A stretch of DNA of 64,000 bases, taken from contig NZ_AUGX01000016.1 in NCBI RefSeq assembly GCF_000422885.1, positions 95,354-159,353 of the forward strand. The letters are read 5' to 3'. The notes under the pieces are model-generated. The model was not told the origin of the DNA and searched no databases. It saw only the letters and a program-made list of their open reading frames with translations. Of the stretch, positions 16,871 to 25,459 are shown piece by piece (position 1 is the first letter of the stretch; each line of letters begins with the position of its first letter). The stretch comes from Ottowia thiooxydans DSM 14619. Lineage in GTDB: Bacteria > Pseudomonadota > Gammaproteobacteria > Burkholderiales > Burkholderiaceae_C. The position numbers and the translations under genes were made by a program.

Positions 16871-17638
16871 TTAAATCCGCCCGCAATAGTAGGCCTGCGT
16901 CTGATACGGCACACGTACAACCTCACGCCCCTTTAACTCCGGATGAGATGCAATCAACGACTCAACGCGTCCACGCACCGATGCTTGCTCCTGCTCCGGC
17001 AGAGTCGCGATAAAACTCACAGACATGACCCGATCCAAGATCACCTGCTGAGGGGAGCCTATGTGGGCATGCTCGAAGCGGGTTTCCTGGAGCGGGCTAA
17101 AGGCGTGATGCGGAAACGCTCGGCGCCAGTCGCCCTTGTAGAACCGGGGAGCGTCGCCCTCATAAGGAGTCATGATGTTGGTCAACTCCGCCACCCAATC
17201 CACTGATTCATCGCGGACATTCCACACCAGCCCAAGCGACGCACCAGGTTTCAATACACGAGCAAACTCGTCCATAGTCTCGCGATTGGCGAACCAGTGG
17301 AAGGCTTGCGCGCAAACAATGGCGTCGAGCGAAGACGCTGCAAGGGGAATGCTCTGCGCGGTGCCAGCCAGTGTGCGAACGTTGGGTTGCGCAGATGCAA
17401 TTTTTTCTCGCATAGCATCAACTGGTTCCACAGCGGACACATCAGCTCCGGTAGCGGTCAGCAGCGGGGTGAACTTGCCTGTGCCCGCGCCCACATCTGC
17501 CACTTTGCGACCGGGTCCTAGATGGAGGGTTTCTTTCAACCAATTGCCCAACTCGGCTGGATAATCAGGGCGGCCCCGCGAATAGGCTTGGGCTTGTTTT
17601 GAATAACCTTCCTGCGCGGCAACGTGTACTTCATTCAT
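16871..17638 (-). CDS. Class I SAM-dependent methyltransferase
   Basis: Probable small-molecule methyltransferase of 255 residues. Motif I is VADVGAGTGKFTPLL with the acidic SAM-ribose residue in SAVEPVDAM. IPLAASSLDAIVCAQAFHWF is the motif shared by the UbiE/Methyltransf_11 group, followed by RVLKPGASLGLVWNVRD. The substrate is unknown. Its ATG (17636-17638) overlaps the ATG of the divergent cobT (17637-17639) on the opposite strand, so no intergenic space is left unless one of the starts is further in. Confidence 0.85.
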   Translation of the reverse strand: MNEVHVAAQEGYSKQAQAYSRGRPDYPAELGNWLKETLHLGPGRKVADVGAGTGKFTPLLTATGADVSAVEPVDAMREKIASAQPNVRTLAGTAQSIPLAASSLDAIVCAQAFHWFANRETMDEFARVLKPGASLGLVWNVRDESVDWVAELTNIMTPYEGDAPRFYKGDWRRAFPHHAFSPLQETRFEHAHIGSPQQVILDRVMSVSFIATLPEQEQASVRGRVESLIASHPELKGREVVRVPYQTQAYYCGRI

Positions 17639-18683
17639 GGCGCTTGAATTCCAAATAATCGAAGACCTTCATGATGCCGCATTGGCGGCCAGCGTGCAGC
17701 GCAAGCTGGATGGCAAGACCAAACCTCTTGGGGCTCTTGGTCGTTTAGAGGCGCTGGCACACCAGCTAGGCATGATCCTCGGTAGTGAGTCGCCGGTGCT
17801 GCACGCGCCTCAGCTTCTGGTGTGCGCCGCCGATCATGGCATTGCCATGCGCGGCGTATCGGCCTATCCCAGTGACGTCACCTGGCAAATGGTGGGTAAC
17901 TTCCTGGCGGGCGGTGCGGCGGTGAGCGTGCTGGCACGCCAGCACGGCATCACGCAGACGGTGGTTGACTGCGGGGTCCGGCGCGATTTCCCGCCTGCAC
18001 CTGGGCTGTTGGTCAAGAAAATAGCCTCTGGTACCCAAGATGCCAGCCAAGGCCCTGCCATGAGTCTTGCCCAATGTGAGCAAGCTGTCGTTAACGGTAT
18101 GCAGATCGTGCAAGACCTGCCTGGGAATGCGTTGTTGCTCGGCGAGATGGGCATTGGAAACACCTCGGCAGCAGCCTTGCTGCTGGCTAGGCTGGCGGGC
18201 ATTGATGTCGCTGAGTGCGCTGGTGCGGGAACCGGTTTGAACGAGGAGGGCGTTGCTCGAAAAATCACTGTACTACGTGAGGCGCTAGCCGCCAACGTGG
18301 GCGCAGACGCGAGTGATCCGATAGCCGTGCTGGCCGCCCTGGGAGGGTTTGAGATCGCCACGCTCACAGGTGCCGTGCTGAGGGCTGCGTACGAACGGCG
18401 CGTGATCGTGGTCGATGGCTTTATCAGCTCAAGTGCCGTACTGCTCGCTTCACGATTGGCTCCCGGTGTATTGCAGCGATGCGTATTCGCCCATCTTTCG
18501 AACGAGCAGGGTCATGCCCGCATGTTGCGGGAGCTGGGTGCCGCGCCGCTACTCGATATGGGGCTTCGCCTGGGGGAAGGTAGCGGAGCTGCGCTGGCCT
18601 GGCCCATGTTGCAGTCGGCCTGCGCTATCTTGCGTGACATGGCCAGTTTTGAATCGGCAGGCGTGTCGGGAAAATCCGAATGA
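17637..18683 (+). CDS. cobT: Nicotinate-nucleotide--dimethylbenzimidazole phosphoribosyltransferase CobT
   Basis: Makes alpha-ribazole phosphate from the lower-ligand base and nicotinate mononucleotide; 348 residues. The start region LDGKTKPLGALGRLEALAHQLG matches the family KPxGSLGxLE motif. CAADHGIAMRGVSAYPSDVTWQMVGNFLAGGAAVSVLA, GEMGIGNTSAAAL and VDGFISSSAVLLA are conserved. The catalytic glutamate is expected in the C-terminal LGEGSGAALAWPML. It overlaps cobS by 4 bp. Its start codon overlaps that of the divergent methyltransferase gene. Confidence 0.93.
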   Translation: MALEFQIIEDLHDAALAASVQRKLDGKTKPLGALGRLEALAHQLGMILGSESPVLHAPQLLVCAADHGIAMRGVSAYPSDVTWQMVGNFLAGGAAVSVLARQHGITQTVVDCGVRRDFPPAPGLLVKKIASGTQDASQGPAMSLAQCEQAVVNGMQIVQDLPGNALLLGEMGIGNTSAAALLLARLAGIDVAECAGAGTGLNEEGVARKITVLREALAANVGADASDPIAVLAALGGFEIATLTGAVLRAAYERRVIVVDGFISSSAVLLASRLAPGVLQRCVFAHLSNEQGHARMLRELGAAPLLDMGLRLGEGSGAALAWPMLQSACAILRDMASFESAGVSGKSE

Positions 18684-19489
18684 ACGAAAAGAATCAGTCG
18701 GCACTGCGCCATTTTTTGCTGGCACTTCAGTTTTTCACGCGCATTCCTGTCACCGGCAAGCTAGGCGCATGGGTGGGGTATAGCCCTGAAATGCTGAGCG
18801 CGAGCAGTGCGTACTTCCCCGCAGTGGGGTGGGTAATAGGGGGCGTGGCTGCGGTGGTTATGGGGGTGGCGTTGGCGTGGTTGCCCATGGGTGCGCTTGG
18901 CGCATTGGCGGCGGCTTTCATCGCCACCATAGGTACGGTGTGGCTTACCGGTGCTTTTCATGAGGACGGCTTAGCTGATACGGCAGACGGTCTTGGTGGC
19001 AACGTTTCGCGCGAACGTGCCCTGCAGATCATGAAGGACTCACGCATTGGCAGCTACGGAACGGTGGCGCTGATTCTGGCCTTGGGCTTGAAAGTGGTGC
19101 TACTGGGATCCATAGCTCAAAGTGGTGCCTGGACTGTCATGACTGCGCTGTTGGCGGCGCATGTCTTGTCTCGCTTGGCACCGCTGGTGGTGATGCGCAC
19201 TCTCCCTTACGTGAGCGATGCAGAACACTCCAAATCAAAGCCTATTGCTGAAGCAGTCACAGGCTTGGGTTTTCGCACCGGATGCCTGTGGTCGATTCCG
19301 GCGCTGCTTCTCATTTGGCAAGCTCACGGCTTCGGTCACCTGATCGTCGCGCTGATCCTTTGGACGGCTGCACTCGCTTTCATGCTGAGATGGCTCCGCC
19401 GACGTCTGCAGGGCTTTACGGGGGACACGCTGGGCGCGGTTCAGCAGGTCTGTGAACTCGCGCTCTACCTGGGGCTCGCCGTGCAATAA
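18680..19489 (+). CDS. cobS: Adenosylcobinamide-GDP ribazoletransferase CobS
   Basis: Membrane cobalamin synthase of 269 residues that joins AdoCbi-GDP to alpha-ribazole (phosphate), the last assembly step. ALQFFTRIPV at the N-terminus, FHEDGLADTADGLGGNVSRERALQIMKDSRIGSYG (acidic metal site) and several hydrophobic helices match the family. It is coupled to cobT by an ATGA overlap. A bidirectional terminator follows at 19517-19547. Confidence 0.93.
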   Translation: MNEKNQSALRHFLLALQFFTRIPVTGKLGAWVGYSPEMLSASSAYFPAVGWVIGGVAAVVMGVALAWLPMGALGALAAAFIATIGTVWLTGAFHEDGLADTADGLGGNVSRERALQIMKDSRIGSYGTVALILALGLKVVLLGSIAQSGAWTVMTALLAAHVLSRLAPLVVMRTLPYVSDAEHSKSKPIAEAVTGLGFRTGCLWSIPALLLIWQAHGFGHLIVALILWTAALAFMLRWLRRRLQGFTGDTLGAVQQVCELALYLGLAVQ

Positions 19490-19516
19490 GCATGGTGATG
19501 GAGTCGTCTCAGGCAT

Positions 19517-19547
19517 AAAAAAGCAGGCTCTCGCCTGCTTTTTTTAT
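19517..19547. terminator. Bidirectional terminator between cobS and lipoprotein gene
   Basis: AAGCAGGC (19521-19528) pairs with GCCTGCTT (19533-19540) around TCTC, with an A run before and a T run after. It serves two convergent genes. Confidence 0.85.
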
Positions 19548-19555
19548 TCAGAGTA

Positions 19556-21463
19556 TTACTCTGAGCTCTTGTTGGCTACGCACCAGGCGCCGGCCGTTTT
19601 GACTCGGTACTGCGCTGGCTGGTAGGGATCGACGGGTTGGATGTGGGCTGAATCCACTCCATAGTCCCAGAGTGCCTCGAAGTACGCGTCGCCTGATCGT
19701 GTGTTGGAGAAATAGGCTACTGCAGGTTGGCCTGGCCAGAACCCCTCAGTGTTGGGGACGTTTGTAGCCGTGGCCTGTTTGAAGCCCTTCTTGACGAACC
19801 ATTCAAAAATGCCAGTGCCGCCGTCGGCATTGCCACTGTTATTGGGGCTGTCTTCACCTTTGACGACTGCATGCAACTCAGCCTCTGTCGGCAGACGCCA
19901 GGTAGAGTAACCACCGAATTTCTGCTTTGCCTTTTGCACGCAGGCGGAGTGAGCAAGGCTATGGTAATTTTCCCAGCCGTTTTCTTGAGTGGAGGGCAGA
20001 TTGGTGATGGGCCCCCGCAGCCAGACGAGGCCAGTACGAAGCTGTTCGATCACGTCTTCGTCTTTGTAGCGCACTTCCTCAATGCGAGCCAGCTGCTTAG
20101 GCAGGCTGTCATAAAGATACAGATCAAGCGCTGCCTGGCCACCATTGTCTGCTGCCTTGGGCCGGTACGTGTCTGCAGCCTTCTGCGCTGGCCCATGGGC
20201 CCGGTAGCTGTATGCCTCCACCAAAAGATGAACACCCATCTCTTGAATGGCCCTGTAGTAATCGTGCAGCTCGATAAGGCGCGGATCAGTAATGGGCGCG
20301 TCAAACGGCCTGGTGGTTCGCAGGAAGTCGTTGGCACGCACAATCAGTCCGGGCTCTGTCACGGTCATGGCGATGTGCTGAGCGGCAATGGAGGCCAGAC
20401 GTGCTTCCACCCCCGTCGTTTCATTCAGGATGGCGTCTATATAGCCCTCGATCTTCTTCTTGCGGATGTCCAGATCAAGGTTTCTGAAGTTCTCACAAGC
20501 CGAGAAGTTGGCCTGGTCTTTGGGGTCGCAGGTGTTGCTGGCGGCTTGAGCCACCGTGGTCAGATGTTTGTATTGTCCTTGGATGAACGTCACATCCTTG
20601 GCCAATGACAGCGTGAGGTTCTGGAGCAGTTCGTCCTTTTGGCCGCTGAGCAACTCGAACGTAAGTTTGATGAGGTTGTCGAGCTTGGCATTAATTTCGT
20701 GCAGCTGTTCCAGGATTTCAGCTGTGCTGTCAAGGCCGTCGAGCGCGGAGGCTTTCTCAAAGACCAAGCCAACACCTTCCTCTGCTAGAGCTTCGGCAAG
20801 AAAGTCCAGCAACGAGAATTCCTTTCCACCTACCGTAGGCGTTCTGGCGAAAGAGTGAGACGGAGCGCCTGCTGCCATTTCACCTACGACACTGTTCAGA
20901 AACACGTTCAGTGAGGTGGCATTGCTTTGCGCTGCCTGATTCAGCAGCACATCATGGCTGAAGTAGCTTTGCTTGGGGTTGGCTACGTCGAAACCTGCAC
21001 TGGAGGTCGTAGGAATCTGGAGAAACTGCTTGACCTTATTAGATGCTTCTTCAACTCCAATGCCAGGGTGGAGGTCAATGTAGCGGCTGATCATGGTGGT
21101 GGCCGCGTTGGCGTACAGCACGTCTTCATCAACTACAAAATTCTCGACGTCCAGGACCAAGGTGTCCTTGAACGGCTTGCCTTCATAGGTGCCACCTGTC
21201 GCCGTGATGCGAAAACGTGAGGTTTTGTTTTCAGGTACGGCGAGATGAAAGACGCCGCCAGCGTCTGTTGGACGGTCTGTGTTGCCTACCTGGTTTCCGT
21301 TGGCGTCCAGCAATTTGACCTGAGCCCCAACGAGTGGGGCGCTCAGATGAATTTTGCCGATGGCTTGCTTGCTTGCGCTATCCGAATCAGAGTCTCCCGA
21401 TCCGCCGCAGGCCGTAAGCAGCACAAACGCGGCGAGCGAGAGGCATTTTGAGAGTCTCTGCAT
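19556..21463 (-). CDS. Large surface/periplasmic lipoprotein with C-terminal DUF1566 (Lcl-like) domain
   Basis: Unassigned lipoprotein of 635 residues. The lipobox is LLTACGGSG (Cys near residue 19), followed by a Ser/Asp-rich stretch. Residues about 35-110 look like a beta-sandwich of the carboxypeptidase-regulatory type (GKIHLSAPLVGAQVKLLDANGNQVG). A long helical middle section carries LDNLIKLTFELLSGQKDELLQNL. The last ~150 residues (TGLVWLRGPI, YSTWRLPTEAELHAVV, FFSNTRS-like, GAWCVAN) fit DUF1566, found in adhesin-type proteins. It is not part of the B12 pathway. About 300 bases upstream (21464-21761) show no gene and no clear riboswitch. Confidence 0.75.
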   Translation of the reverse strand: MQRLSKCLSLAAFVLLTACGGSGDSDSDSASKQAIGKIHLSAPLVGAQVKLLDANGNQVGNTDRPTDAGGVFHLAVPENKTSRFRITATGGTYEGKPFKDTLVLDVENFVVDEDVLYANAATTMISRYIDLHPGIGVEEASNKVKQFLQIPTTSSAGFDVANPKQSYFSHDVLLNQAAQSNATSLNVFLNSVVGEMAAGAPSHSFARTPTVGGKEFSLLDFLAEALAEEGVGLVFEKASALDGLDSTAEILEQLHEINAKLDNLIKLTFELLSGQKDELLQNLTLSLAKDVTFIQGQYKHLTTVAQAASNTCDPKDQANFSACENFRNLDLDIRKKKIEGYIDAILNETTGVEARLASIAAQHIAMTVTEPGLIVRANDFLRTTRPFDAPITDPRLIELHDYYRAIQEMGVHLLVEAYSYRAHGPAQKAADTYRPKAADNGGQAALDLYLYDSLPKQLARIEEVRYKDEDVIEQLRTGLVWLRGPITNLPSTQENGWENYHSLAHSACVQKAKQKFGGYSTWRLPTEAELHAVVKGEDSPNNSGNADGGTGIFEWFVKKGFKQATATNVPNTEGFWPGQPAVAYFSNTRSGDAYFEALWDYGVDSAHIQPVDPYQPAQYRVKTAGAWCVANKSSE

Positions 21464-21761
21464 GAGATTTCTTTCGTTAGGTGAAAATGTTTTCGTGCGG
21501 CTGAGCGGAAGTTCCTAGCTGCTGTTGCCGGAAGCCGTAACGAAAGAAGTGCGAAAGGTAATATATATTCTTACCCCACAAAGACCGCATTCTCAAGTAA
21601 GGCGGGACACATGGTCAACTGATAGATACGGGTGTAATAGCCGCTCCCTAGTTGAGTAACCTCACGAACGAACTGGTTCCATGGGGTCGGCTTAAAAACC
21701 GGATTCCGTCAAATGGCAAGCCGATTGACTGAATGACCCGCCCAAGTTGGACTCTGCCGAG

Positions 21762-22322
21762 ATGAATAACGATTCCAGGCTCTTGCTGGTTCGCCATGCC
21801 CCCGTGCTGATTGAAAAAGGCGTGTGCTATGGCGCCACTGACCTGCCTGCGGACGGAGCAGCCAATGCTGAGGCGGCGGCGCGGCTGGCTGAAAGGGTGC
21901 CTGAGGGCTTGGTCGTGCGGGTTTCCCCCTTGCTGCGCTGCCAACAACTAGCCCGGAGCCTGCAGGCCCTCAGGCCGGACCTGAGCTTTAGTGATGATCC
22001 ACGCCTTCGTGAAATGGACTTCGGAGCTTGGGAAGGCAAGCCATGGGCTGATATACCGCAGGCAGAGTTTGACCGTTGGCTGAGTGATTTTTCACATGCC
22101 AGACCGGGCGGTGAGGGTGAAACGGTCGCGGCCTTGATGGACCGCGTGGCACAAGCTTGGAGCGAATGGTGCTCCAGTGAAGTGGATGCCCTCTGGATTA
22201 CCCATGCCGGCGTGATGCGTGCGTCGATCCTGCTCTCAAAAGGGGTGAATCTTCCTGCCACTGCTGCCGATTGGCCGGCGGTAGATCTACCGTTTGGCCA
22301 AACCCTGGAGTTACGACCCTGA
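21762..22322 (+). CDS. Histidine phosphatase, alpha-ribazole phosphatase-like (CobC)
   Basis: Phosphoglycerate-mutase-fold phosphatase of 186 residues. The catalytic RHA is LLLVRHAPV, the second arginine is in SPLLRCQQLA, the acid is in REMDFGAWEGKPWADI, and the second histidine is in WITHAGVMRA. This set matches CobC, which dephosphorylates alpha-ribazole phosphate or the cobalamin phosphate. Its position near cobT/cobS favours that role, although the lipoprotein gene separates them and it may have its own promoter. ATG 21762 is preferred to a TTG at 21747. Confidence 0.82.
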   Translation: MNNDSRLLLVRHAPVLIEKGVCYGATDLPADGAANAEAAARLAERVPEGLVVRVSPLLRCQQLARSLQALRPDLSFSDDPRLREMDFGAWEGKPWADIPQAEFDRWLSDFSHARPGGEGETVAALMDRVAQAWSEWCSSEVDALWITHAGVMRASILLSKGVNLPATAADWPAVDLPFGQTLELRP

Positions 22323-22450
22323 CGCGCTGAGGCTTGCACTGCTCTAAGGAGGGGCTGGTGATTGCCGTATTAGTATTAGGTGTAGCCTTCTAGCTCCAAC
22401 ACGCCGAAGTACGGCATGCGCGCTATCCGGCCCAGCTTCTTCATACAGCA

Positions 22451-23065
22451 ATGAACCTGCCGACTTTTGACCGCGATGCAGCGCGAGCACTGATCAAAGA
22501 GAAGGCCGATGCACCTTTCTCTGCATTTGATATCGGCGACCGCGCGCATCGCAGGCAGGACCGGCAGCTTCACGCTGAGGCTGCCTTGCTTTTCTGCCTT
22601 GCTGCCGAACGGGCGGATGCCGAATATGGAGCGGATCAGTCCAAACCCAATCAGGCGATGAACTATCTCGTGCGCGCGGGCATCGCATTCAATAGCGGGG
22701 CCCAGATCGAAACTGCTGAGCCGCTACTGCGCCAGGCCATCGCCTTCGATTGGGGCGGACGAGGGCTTCCAAATGACACGCATATGGTGGAGTGGGCCTT
22801 CTTCCAGCTTCTGATAAACGCTCGGCATGATGCTGGCCGCTTTGCAAAGCTGTTCGACGAAGCCGTGTCACGATGTGCCGAAGTCGGCAGGGACTACGCG
22901 GGGATCCATCCGCACCAGGAAGCACTGCTTGAGATCGCCATTGGCATGGAGCATCGGCCTATTGTGGAGCGACTTGCCGGGAAGATGGCGGAGCGACGCC
23001 CCGCCAAGAAAGCGAGCAAGGAACTATTGGTGCGGGCTAAGGCATTCCTCGCTAGCCCCACCTGA
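22451..23065 (+). CDS. Unrecognised alpha-helical protein
   Basis: 204 residues, rich in Ala, Arg and Glu, predicted almost wholly helical. It begins with a charged segment (TFDRDAARALIKEKADAPFSAFDIGD). Segments such as AEAALLFCLAAERADAEYG, AMNYLVRAGIAFNSGA and AEPLLRQAIAFDWGG resemble TPR-like helical hairpins. No catalytic motif, signal peptide or membrane span is seen. It is followed by an inverted-repeat element (23106-23270), which probably terminates it. No function can be given. Confidence 0.65.
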   Translation: MNLPTFDRDAARALIKEKADAPFSAFDIGDRAHRRQDRQLHAEAALLFCLAAERADAEYGADQSKPNQAMNYLVRAGIAFNSGAQIETAEPLLRQAIAFDWGGRGLPNDTHMVEWAFFQLLINARHDAGRFAKLFDEAVSRCAEVGRDYAGIHPHQEALLEIAIGMEHRPIVERLAGKMAERRPAKKASKELLVRAKAFLASPT

Positions 23066-23105
23066 ATGTTGGCAGCCTCGGCACTTCAAGCTGCCTTGAA
23101 TGCCC

Positions 23106-23270
23106 TGAGAAGGTGTGAACGAATCCCTCATGTCCGCCTTGACCGCCCAAAACCACCCGCTCTGCGTTACAAATGCTCGCCATAGCCCGAGCTATGCCTG
23201 CGCTTTGCGCCTTGATCGGGCAGTTTTTGACGGCCCTTTCGGGCACGCCGGATTCATTCACACCTTCTGA
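23106..23270. repeat. Inverted-repeat element 1 (21-bp arms)
   Basis: Arms at 23106-23126 and 23250-23270 are complementary except at two positions. The 120-base interior has GC-rich palindromic patches, including CATAGCCCGAGCTATG. The end of the minus-strand gene at 23254 lies inside the right arm. Organisation is shared with 24474-24640. Confidence 0.6.
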
Positions 23271-23790
23271 GTTCTTTTGCGAGGCTCTCCTTGAGTTTCT
23301 GAGCGGTGCGGGACTCCGGTTTCCATCTGTCCGTTTTGGCCAGCCACTTGTTGAAGCAGGCTCCTACAAACTGATTTCCAGTTTCGGTGAGGTCGGTCGG
23401 AGCAATGTAGAAGTGCTCGGGACTCTGGCGGTACCTTTCCAGAAGACTGACCGTCGCCAGCCCTAGCTCGTCAAATGCTTGCGCGACGCCAAGCGAGAAC
23501 GTCAACACGCTTTGCCTGTAGGAGGTGTTCTTGTTTCTTGACAAGGCGAGGGGGTTCGAGACGTAGAGAACACCAAATTTCTTCCAGAGAGCATCGTTGA
23601 GCTCGGAGAGCGCTTTGTCGGCGGCGGCTCTGACGCATGACATGCACAAGCCGCTGTTGACCAGCAACGTACTCTCCAACGCAAGAGTGCCACAGACCTT
23701 GCAAGCTAGGCGATTGGGTTCCACTGTTGACCTAGGGTGTGTTTCCCGCAAAACCTGGGGAATAAGCTGAGTAATGCCGGATGCAACCAC
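23254..23790 (-). CDS. Unrecognised protein with a possible zinc ribbon
   Basis: 178 residues. CKVCG (near residue 31) and CMSC (near residue 49) form a CxxC pair about 15 residues apart, which could hold zinc. The rest is helical (ADKALSELNDALWKKFG, SVLTFSLGVAQAFDELGLATVSLLERY) and ends KLKESLAKELRRCE. The last codons are supplied by the right arm of an inverted repeat. It diverges from the AlkB-like gene, and the two share the region with a LexA-type box, so it might also be damage-responsive. Family not recognised. Confidence 0.6.
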   Translation of the reverse strand: MVASGITQLIPQVLRETHPRSTVEPNRLACKVCGTLALESTLLVNSGLCMSCVRAAADKALSELNDALWKKFGVLYVSNPLALSRNKNTSYRQSVLTFSLGVAQAFDELGLATVSLLERYRQSPEHFYIAPTDLTETGNQFVGACFNKWLAKTDRWKPESRTAQKLKESLAKELRRCE

Positions 23791-23822
23791 TCATGTTGGT
23801 CACAATTCGGGTGTTTGCCATA

Positions 23823-23842
23823 TACTGTTGTTTTATCCAGTA
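23823..23842 (+). promoter_or_regulatory. LexA/SOS box upstream of the AlkB-like gene
   Basis: TACTGTTGTTTTATCCAGTA keeps the CTGT-N8-CCAG core and the outer TA symmetry of proteobacterial LexA operators. It is centred about 43 bases before the AlkB-like start codon, where it would block a promoter. The downstream gene is a DNA-repair type, which supports the call. Confidence 0.7.
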
Positions 23843-23875
23843 ATAACATCTTCTGGAGTTAACAGGATACCCGGT

Positions 23876-24457
23876 ATGAATATCCAGTTATCGTTACTCG
23901 CTGATGAGACTGTGGAGTTGGTGCGAGATGCCGAAGGCGGTATCAGGTACTACCCGGGCTGCGTGCCTGAACGCTTAGTCTCCGAGTGGTTTTCGGCCTT
24001 GGGACCCCTAATACCCTGGCGCAGCGATCGGCGCCCCATGTACGACCGCATCGTGGATGTACCGCGGTTGATGGCCAGCGCGTCCTTGAACGATCCTGAT
24101 TGCCCACCTTGTATCAAAGCCGCGCTCGAGGCCGTGCAAACAGTGGCCCCGGCCCCTTACACCCGTGTAGGGCTCAATCTATACCGAGATGAGCACGACA
24201 GCGTGGCCATGCACAACGACCGTACAAACGATCTGATGGCCGGCTACCCCATCGCCATTTTTTCCCTTGGTGCCCCGCGAGATATGTTGATTCGCTCCAA
24301 GAAGGGGGGCCCTAGCCAGCGAATAACATTGGATCCGGGCAGCGTGCTCGTGATGAGCCATGCTTCGCAGCATACGCATGACCACGGTATTCCGAAGTGC
24401 TCCAAGGCCCAGGGACCCAGGATCAGCCTGGCATTTCGGGTTCGGACGGCGGCTTGA
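23876..24457 (+). CDS. AlkB-like 2-oxoglutarate/Fe(II) dioxygenase
   Basis: Predicted DNA/RNA dealkylation enzyme of 193 residues. The iron ligands fit H113-x-D115 (MHNDRTNDL) and H170 (THDHGIPK), and the 2-oxoglutarate-binding arginine fits R182 or R188 (PRISLAFRVR). NLYRDEHD before the HxD motif is typical of AlkB homologues. I chose the ATG at 23876; the frame stays open to 23774, but that stretch crosses the LexA-type box and is not conserved in appearance. Expression is probably induced by DNA damage. Confidence 0.88.
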   Translation: MNIQLSLLADETVELVRDAEGGIRYYPGCVPERLVSEWFSALGPLIPWRSDRRPMYDRIVDVPRLMASASLNDPDCPPCIKAALEAVQTVAPAPYTRVGLNLYRDEHDSVAMHNDRTNDLMAGYPIAIFSLGAPRDMLIRSKKGGPSQRITLDPGSVLVMSHASQHTHDHGIPKCSKAQGPRISLAFRVRTAA

Positions 24458-24473
24458 AAGGGGCCGTGCGTCC

Positions 24474-24640
24474 TAGGAGGCTGTCGGACTTGGAAATCGC
24501 CGGCTGCAAATGGGCCGCAGCGGTCCATTTTTCACGGTCTTTTTGACCCATAGCTGGGCTATGGGCCTGCAAATCCCGCGAAAACTGTCCTCGCTGGGGC
24601 CCATTTTCGCTATCGGCGCTCCAAGTCCGACAGCCTCCTA
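24474..24640. repeat. Inverted-repeat element 2 (21-bp perfect arms)
   Basis: Arms at 24474-24494 and 24620-24640 are exact complements (TAGGAGGCTGTCGGACTTGG and one more base). The interior holds CCATAGCTGGGCTATGGG and about 105 further bases. The stop codon of the minus-strand hydrolase gene (24638-24640) is the last triplet of the right arm. It sits between convergent genes and could act as a bidirectional terminator. Confidence 0.7.
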
Positions 24641-25447
24641 GCCAGCCATCGCCCGCAAACTGGCTTCAACGGCAGCGGCGGTAGCAAGGGGCTTTTCCAT
24701 TGGAAAGAGATGCGTGCCTTCCATCATCATTACCCGCCCGCGAGAGATACGACGCGTGTGGTCCAGCCCACCCACTTGCTTCATTTCCGCAGATTGCAGC
24801 CCACCGATGAAGGATACCGGGCAGCGAAGGGGATGCGCCCTCAGCAGCGCCCCAATGTTGTGCGGCAGCGTGTCATAAATGGCGGATTCAATCTCCCGAT
24901 CAAAAGCCAATTGCCAGCGGCCGTCTGCATCTAACGTGCCGTGATCGACATAGTCATGTAGTACTTGTGGGTCCCATGAGGCAAAGATTTTCTTGCCACG
25001 GAAGTACTCATACACCGCTTCACGGTTGTCCCACTCATGGCGCCGCTTGCGGCTGATCAGGCTGGGCGAAAAGCGTTTCATCAGCGGAGTGAGCTTCGCC
25101 ACACCCAGCGCGCCCGCTCGCCAACCGCCGAGCACGGGTGAATCCAGCAATAAAACGCCACGCGCCAGATCCGGGTGCCTGGCGGCGCACATCAAGCTCA
25201 GGATTCCGCCAAGTGAGTGGCCAACCAGCCAGGGTGCTTGGCCACCGTTGGCCTTGCGTTGGCTGGCGGCGAAGTCCGCCAGTTGTTGAACGAGATGAGG
25301 CCAGTTGTCGGTGACCGGGTATTTAGGGTCATGGCCGTATTTCTCGACCGCGCTCACGGTGAACCCGCGCGCCCGCAAACTGTCTAATACAACGCGATAA
25401 GTACTCGCGGGGAAGCTGTTTCCATGCGAGAAAACTAAAGAGAGCAT
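24638..25447 (-). CDS. Alpha/beta-fold hydrolase
   Basis: 269 residues. The oxyanion-hole region is LVFSHGNSFPASTY, and the nucleophile elbow is LVGHSLGGILS (catalytic Ser). Later LRCPVSFIGG carries the expected beta-strand before the acid, and the histidine is likely in EGTHLFPMEKP. Substrate unknown. The start at 25447 gives the conserved N-terminus; a pentanucleotide repeat lies 13-32 bases upstream of it on the minus strand. Confidence 0.83.
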   Translation of the reverse strand: MLSLVFSHGNSFPASTYRVVLDSLRARGFTVSAVEKYGHDPKYPVTDNWPHLVQQLADFAASQRKANGGQAPWLVGHSLGGILSLMCAARHPDLARGVLLLDSPVLGGWRAGALGVAKLTPLMKRFSPSLISRKRRHEWDNREAVYEYFRGKKIFASWDPQVLHDYVDHGTLDADGRWQLAFDREIESAIYDTLPHNIGALLRAHPLRCPVSFIGGLQSAEMKQVGGLDHTRRISRGRVMMMEGTHLFPMEKPLATAAAVEASLRAMAG

Positions 25448-25459
25448 GCGTTGAGTTCG

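Noticed and set aside
21464..21761. Second cobalamin riboswitch before the CobC-type phosphatase
   Set aside because: No B12 box or GCCACTG element could be found in this stretch.
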